The notes below the pieces were generated by a model that saw only the letters and a program-made list of their open reading frames with translations, did not search any database and was not told the DNA's origin. A program made the translations under genes and the position numbers. From Bisporella sp. PMI_857 (taxonomy: Eukaryota; Ascomycota; Leotiomycetes; Helotiales; Helotiaceae), in the NCBI GenBank assembly GCA_021307315.1, contig JAJSPD010000044.1, positions 343,455 to 407,454 on the forward strand: DNA of 64,000 nucleotides. The letters run 5' to 3'. Shown piece after piece: positions 58,337 through 64,000 of the stretch. Each line of letters starts with the position of its first letter. The stretch's first letter is position 1.

Positions 58337-59339
58337 TCATTGGCTACCACTGGTTGAATCCGTGCAGCGTTTGCGTATGCTCTGAGGATATTCTGGAGCA
58401 GGACATTTGGGACAATCGCAGTAGAAGCCGTAGTTATGGTAGAGCATGGCGACATTTCCGTAGCTAATCGTCATCTCCTCGCCTTCCTTGATGGGTTGGA
58501 GTGTTGAGAATACCATCTTTTGGTCCTCCTCACGCCAGGCATATGTGAGGGTGGCGTTGGGGTGGCAAGCGTGATTGAAGCGGGATGCCTTATAAAATAC
58601 GCCAGCGGTGACGCCAAGTTCGAACCTATAATTTAACTTAGAGTCAGCAATCCGAGATTGTATCAAGAAGTTTCAAACATTGATTAGTGCTCTAAAATTA
58701 CCGGTTGGTCATATAGATTGAGGTGATTCGATTTGTATTTATGCCTCGCCAGCCATGTAGGCTCTTGAATCGCTTCTGGTCTTCTGTAGAAAGATTATCG
58801 AAGACGTAGAACAGCTCAATGGAGTTGCTCATAAGCAGCGGACTCTCCTGTAAGACAATCACCCCCATATCAATGTCCTTCGTAGCAAATACTCCAAATC
58901 CTCCTTTACTGGATGGACGGGCTTCTAAATATTCCGCGGTAAAGAGAACCCTTGGAGGCGCTGATGAGGACAGTGGAGGTGTGTGAGAAGAGCTGGGCTC
59001 GGAGAGGAAGGAGCCGAGGAGGTGGAAGAAGAGGACTATGGTTCTTTCCCATGAGTGCTATCAACCTCTTTTGGTTTTCGGTCAGCTCAGAGGCAGGCAG
59101 CTGACGTTCTGGAGTTTTGCTGCCCGCAACTAGCTGTTGAGTATTTCCCCAGGTAGCTGGTGCTGCACTATCATTAGTGAGCTTAGCTTCTTTGGCATTC
59201 TGGCGAATATTAGCATATGTGCAAGATAGAGGTGAAGTTTCAGCTAAAGGCTTACATTCCACGTCCACTTCCAACCTGAATACCAACTCTCGAAGTCATC
59301 AGCCAGAGCCAATTTCTTTGAGCTCTCTAAGCAAGCCAT
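58337..59339 (-). CDS. SET-domain protein
   Basis: Proposed exons 59339-59256, 59199-59037, 58960-58702 and 58625-58337 total 264 aa. The SET fold begins with KGGFGVFATKDIDMGVIVL, followed by FNHACHPNATLTYAW (the FNHSCxPN block). EEMTISYG is the cofactor/active-site Tyr block and FYCDCPKC the cysteine-rich post-SET end. The first, third and fourth exons are well supported. The second intron needs an unusual GTCCTC donor at 59036, chosen because it restores frame (KNHTPPRVLFTAEYLEARP). If wrong, the residues just before the SET domain change. Such small fungal SET proteins are putative protein-lysine methyltransferases; the substrate cannot be inferred. Confidence 0.8.
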
Positions 59340-61631
59340 CTTAAAAGCTGTTAAAACGGTTAGCAAATAGTGAACTATAATCGAAGTCTAATGTGTAGTA
59401 TGTTTTAGCTGTCAAAAAACTCTGAGACTCAAATTTGGGAGAGTGAATTCCGCTAGGAAGCCCCGACAGGCTGGACTAAAGATGGAAGGTACTGATGCAA
59501 AATCTTAAGCATACATCAAGAGTTGCCGTACCTTTGGAAAATGGAAATGAAAATGAATTGGCTCAAATTATAGTTTCTGCTCAAGAAGCCTACTTTGGGA
59601 GAGGCATCTGCGTTGAAAAATAGAAATGTAACTAAATCTGCAGCTCGCAAATAATGACAGCAAGGATGTTCAGTGATCAAAGTGCCTTTTCAAGGCAGAA
59701 AAGTGAAGACGAAATATCAGTCTAGAGCGCGCAGCAAACTAAAGATAATAGACTGTTAGTATGAATTCTAGAGCATAACCGATGAGTGAATGCAAAGCAA
59801 TACAGAACTGGTTGAGAGGATAATCTTATCAAGATTCACCCCTGCGAGATACGAAGGAAAATTTGAAATGGATCAATTTCTTCAAAGAAATACGTTTATA
59901 TTCGACTGCAGATTCATTAGCTTTACGTCTTTTATCTCCTCGGCTGTATTTCGTCCAGGAGTGTTTAACTAAATGACAGAGGTCAATGGAACGAACAATC
60001 CAACTTGAACCATCATCATTAACAACACTTGTGGATCATTCACAACTAGTACTTTTGGAATGCATTGGTTGAAAGTAAACAGGAGTTGCAGACAAAACCA
60101 ATCATGGCAATCAAACTGGATGTGGCAGCAATTTTGATGCAAATGACAAAGCAGAGAGGAGATACTGGACTTACCTGACTTTTCAAGGGAGAAAAGAATT
60201 ATCCCCCTGATAAAACATGCACAAGGGGTGCCGCCAATTTCACAACTGTGTTTACTGTCAGCTAGGTGCTACCGGCAAGCATGCGTTGTCGAGGCCAGAT
60301 GGTTGTGAAGTGGTTTGTTTTGAAGTTTATTGTGGGCGGGCAGCGTACCTTCCAAAGCGGGAGCTATCAGTCATATCACCTTTGGCAGTTTCTCAAACAG
60401 CTAGCACACCCAGGGTATCCCAGGGAGGAGAGAGCTTTGTCAGAGATTGCTTACCTGTGATTAACATCTGTTAGCTTTAAACTCGGACAAGATGAAGGCA
60501 TGAGAATGGCTTCAATACTCACTCACTCAAAAAAAAGCTAAAAAAAAAACCCTAAAAAAAACCTGAAAGGACTTCCAGAGCAGAAAAGGCTGTATCACCT
60601 GGCTTAGCATGCATATGCCCTCCCAAATATTGAAGCGACTGGAAAATCTTAGAACTATAGCTCGAGTAGGCAATTTAGCAACGGCAACCAAATTGACAGC
60701 AACAACAGATAGGGTAACAAGATGGAGACGCTCCAATTTTAGAATATGTGTGATTAAAATCCATGAAGCAGGCTGTATTTTTAAACTTGGATGATGGAAA
60801 TGCACAAAATCCGTTTACCTGGTTCTCATGGCTGCAATCTTCCAGCTTTATCAGCCTGGGCCCATGAGCTTCTTAGCCGAATTTGCTTCCCCTGTGACCT
60901 GATTCATGGATCCGGGGGAGCCTTTTATGCCTGATGATTAATGAGGGCTGAAGATGGAAAAGATGTTTGGATTTCCAGGCGTAAAAGGCGGAGGAAATGA
61001 TCTACTAAGCCTTACCTAATTTGGTAAACACATACAAAATCGGCCATTCTCTCAAGATCACAATTTTATATTCGAAACTAGGAGACGATGTAATAATGTA
61101 TCGAAATCTACCAAACTCCAACAAGGAGTTGTGATTGTAGAAATAAGACACAAATGCTCTTGCTAGTCCTGACCACGTGACATTCATGCTGGAGTTCTGT
61201 TCATGGTTCATATGGAAAGGGAGATTTGGAGCATGTTCATCCAAAACTGGAGAGCCTTTTTAAGCGATTAAAAGCATTGCATGATTTTGACATACTGGAT
61301 TAACAGAGAACTTCGAGATGCCCTTCAAGCACTTGTATATCCTTGGTGCTATTTTTGGCCTCTCTTGAATGGATTTTTTATGTGGGAGAGGATCCTGGTA
61401 TTGATATAGTTCGGATGTGAATGTGGCGTTCTCTGTCCTATCATATCTTTGCTGTGCCAATACTTCAACTATTTTAGGCCAGGTTGCTAGACGCCTCCTG
61501 GGCTGACTGCTTGGTTGCCGTGTGCAGCTGAGATATCGTATTTAGTGTCTGGATCACCTTAGATGGCTCCAGTAAATATATAAACAACATGATGAAAATC
61601 TAACCTGGAATGAATTGGAAATGTGAGAGAC
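59340..61631. other. Long intergenic stretch
   Basis: 2.3 kb with only short frames. A-rich runs near 60530-60570 (CTAAAAAAAAAACCCTAAAA) stand out. No gene, tRNA or clear element was recognised. Confidence 0.45.
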
Positions 61632-64000
61632 ATGGCTCAAGCGCCATATGAGCCGGTTAACTCTTCCAGCAAACAGATCCGTCTTCTGGTTCTCCATGGT
61701 GCGTCGAAATCCACAGATCCAATCGTTTGTGTGCTATCGACGGCATCTCTGGGATCCAATCCAAGGTTTGAAGCACTCTCCTACACCTGGGGTGATAAGA
61801 AGAATCAAAAACATATCGTTCTTAATGGAGATACGTTTCTTGTTCGAGAGAACGTTGAGGATGCATTGCGTCGGTTGAGGTATACGAATAAATTACGAAT
61901 ATTATGGGTAGATGCGATCTGTGTTAACCAGAGGGATGATATTGAGAAGAACGAGCAAGTCCTCCTCATGCGGCAGATATATGAATCGGCTGAGCGAGTG
62001 TGTATCTGGTTGGGTGAACCCACTGATGCAAGCCATCTTGGGGTCAAGTGCATTCAGTCAAATAGATGGAGTCTGAGTATGGGCTGGTACCAGTGGAAAT
62101 TGGAAAGAAAGTTTGGAAAGCTTACGCTGCCAGCACGTGAGTCTTTCACCAGCTCTGTCGCCCTGCAGAACTGGTCGAACTTGGTGGAAGAACAAGACAT
62201 TGGTGAAGTAAAAGAACTGCTTGCGCGCCCATGGTGGTATCGAGCGTGGATCATCCAAGAAGCAGTTGTTGCTCGAAAGCTCATATTAATATGTGGATCA
62301 AATGTAATGGATTGGGATAATATCGAAACAACGATCAAAAATTCGGGGCGTACGAGAGATGCCGTTATTAGGGTCTTCGGCATGGCTGTTAACGAGAAAG
62401 ATGTGTTTCCAGATAGTATCTACCGAATCATCAGCTCGTTTCGTAACAAGTGGGCAAATAAAAAGTGGGATATCAGCATCTATGAGCTCCTTTACGAGTA
62501 TCGAAGGTTAGAGTGTAGCTTGGCGCACGATCGTCTATATGCCTTTCTTGGATTGGCATCAACCGTGACCAAAGCTGGCATCCATCCAGATTATACGCTG
62601 CCAGCTGCGGAGATCTATAGAAAGTTTGCAAGAACGACTATTACCAAATTAGGAACACTCGATATCCTGAACTGCACCAGAGAATGGAGAGGCATTCAAT
62701 CTCCTGAGGCTTCAAGCGTAACATATAGCTTGATCGACCAAGCTCGATATCATGACATACATGCCGTGATTACTGATGGACCTGGAACGAAGCCCCGAAG
62801 AGGCTGGGCTCGATTACCTCACGGTTGGGAAAGGTTTCAAAGTGGAAAGTGCTGTTACTACCTAGACCATAGCACTGGCGAACGCCAAGAAAAGAGCCCT
62901 CTGGAAAGAAGCGCTGCAATTCCAGCGCAGTACTACGCAGATCAAAGGTTCTGCCCAAAAGGATGTTTTAAGTATTGGGACAACCTCGGACGGGCACAAA
63001 TTGAGTTCAAACCGCGCCCAGAGCCCAGGAAGGGGGTCCAAATCGCCAGGCAGCAGAACGAGAAGCGTTTATGGTAATGCCTTCTTGGGTTCCAAATTGG
63101 GCTGCCAGAACGTCTCTTGATCCAGCCCCATTACTGGATTGGTCCGGAGAGAGCCCTCACTACTGGGCACCCGGAAGGTCGTCAAGAGCAACTGTTTCTG
63201 ATCTCAACATAAGTAGCACTGATATTACACTAGAGGGGTTCGTCTTTGATCACATTGAATTCCTCACTGAGCCGTGGCATCCCACTTCTGATATACCACC
63301 TTTTTCTCGGAAAGGCATTAATGTCCTTGAGAGCTGGGAAGCTGCTGCAACAGTTGAATTTGAGGACTGTCCTTATGCACCAACAATTAGCCGCAGAGAG
63401 GCACTCTGGAGGACTATGATTGCTGATAAAGCCGGAGAGGGAGCTGCCCCAGCAGACGATGGCCTTTATGTCGAGACTTGGTACGATCACGTTGGATGGC
63501 TTCCTGAAGTTCCAGACTTTACTTCGAAAGGGATATGGGAGACGGGATCTCTTGCAAGTGATAAACCAAGGAGTATTGAAAGCAAGATGGTCGAGCACTA
63601 CAGTGACTTACTATCCAAGACTCCAGCTTTTATGGGATATATAGCGAATAATAATGTACTGACAATCACGAAATTTACATTCTCCCAAGGTCAAAAAGTT
63701 CGCAAGAAGTACGGAGAGTACATATGTCAGGTTCCGTACTGGTATATGTAGTAGGATAAGCTTTCTGACATGCAACGTCGGATATTGTACCTTTTTGGCC
63801 CGCTTAGTGCTGTGGTAAAGCTTATCAACCCTGGCATCTGACAACATACAACGGATTTACAAGGCGTCTGCTCATCGGAGGTTCTTTTGTACTCGCCGAG
63901 GATACATGGGACTGGCACCATGGAATGCACAGCAAGGTGACCTTGTCTGCCTCTTGAATGGCGGGAAGACTCCATTCCTGCTCAGACTCATGCAGTGGTA
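61632..64000 (+). CDS. HET-domain protein with inserted WW domain; frameshifted and cut by window end
   Basis: HET domains trigger cell death in fungal self/non-self recognition. The three HET blocks are present: FEALSYTWGDKKNQKHIVL, RILWVDAICVNQRDDIEKNE and RPWWYRAWIIQEAVVA. After AHDRLYAFLGLAS a WW domain is inserted near residues 393-425 (LPHGWERFQSGKCCYYLDHS), followed by FCPKGCFKYWDNLGRAQIEF. The frame then ends at RLW-stop (63077). The next block, MPSWVPNWAARTS, the usual HET continuation, is in another frame. One extra base at ATGGTAATG (63070-63076) would connect them. The last part, HRRFFCTRRGYMGLAPWNAQ and GDLVCLLNGGKTPFLL, lies after a probable intron 63656-63863 and continues beyond the window. 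Pseudogene or sequence error. Confidence 0.85.

Overview
The window looks like a chromosome segment of a filamentous ascomycete (Pezizomycotina, perhaps Leotiomycetes). Coding sequences are split by short GT-AG introns, mostly 45-110 bp, with typical branch sites. The gene content is that of a mould: AA9 polysaccharide monooxygenase, deuterolysin, fungal rhodopsin-domain membrane protein, HET-domain protein, Hsp70-like ATPase, and the fungal lysine gene LYS12. The lineage is my inference; no rRNA or other marker is present. Most exon structures below were built by hand. In each completed model the exons sum to a whole number of codons and the junctions restore the family sequence.

Left end (1 to about 9,130) is accessory and repeat-rich. 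It holds a frameshifted DUF6589-like gene and a RecQ-type DEAD-box helicase. Both are flanked by arrays of a short motif (CACAAAGGTTGACAAAGG type) in inverted orientation on either side of the helicase. The region also has an 80-bp tandem array, a 166-bp tandem array, a GC-rich low-complexity stretch with a fragment of a Cys-rich gene, and a 232-bp TA-flanked MITE. This is the best candidate here for an undescribed mobile system.

Middle (9,800 to 44,230) is mostly ordinary single-copy gene space. In order: a small secreted protein; AA9 LPMO; folylpolyglutamate synthase; a large disordered protein divergent from LYS12; mitochondrial ribosomal protein S8; a Pro-rich conserved protein; a zinc-finger protein; a fungal rhodopsin-domain protein; a HYPK-like UBA protein divergent from class II DAHP synthase; a deuterolysin; a membrane-anchored relative of the deuterolysin pro-domain; an M14 carboxypeptidase; and PMP3. 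Folate, lysine and aromatic biosynthesis genes lie beside secreted hydrolases, with no sign of a metabolite cluster.

Right end (44,470 to 64,000) starts with a 672-bp Mutator-like MITE in the PMP3 upstream region. It continues with a 14-exon Hsp70-like ATPase, a single-pass membrane protein, a helical-domain/disordered protein that may be NLR-like at its N-terminus, a secreted-type I membrane protein, a SET-domain protein, and a HET-domain gene with an inserted WW domain that runs off the window. The Hsp70-like and HET genes are families tied to fungal self/non-self recognition.

Three coding sequences (DUF6589, DAHP synthase, HET) each need exactly one extra base at a C or G run to read through. 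That could be real decay, or homopolymer errors in the assembly.
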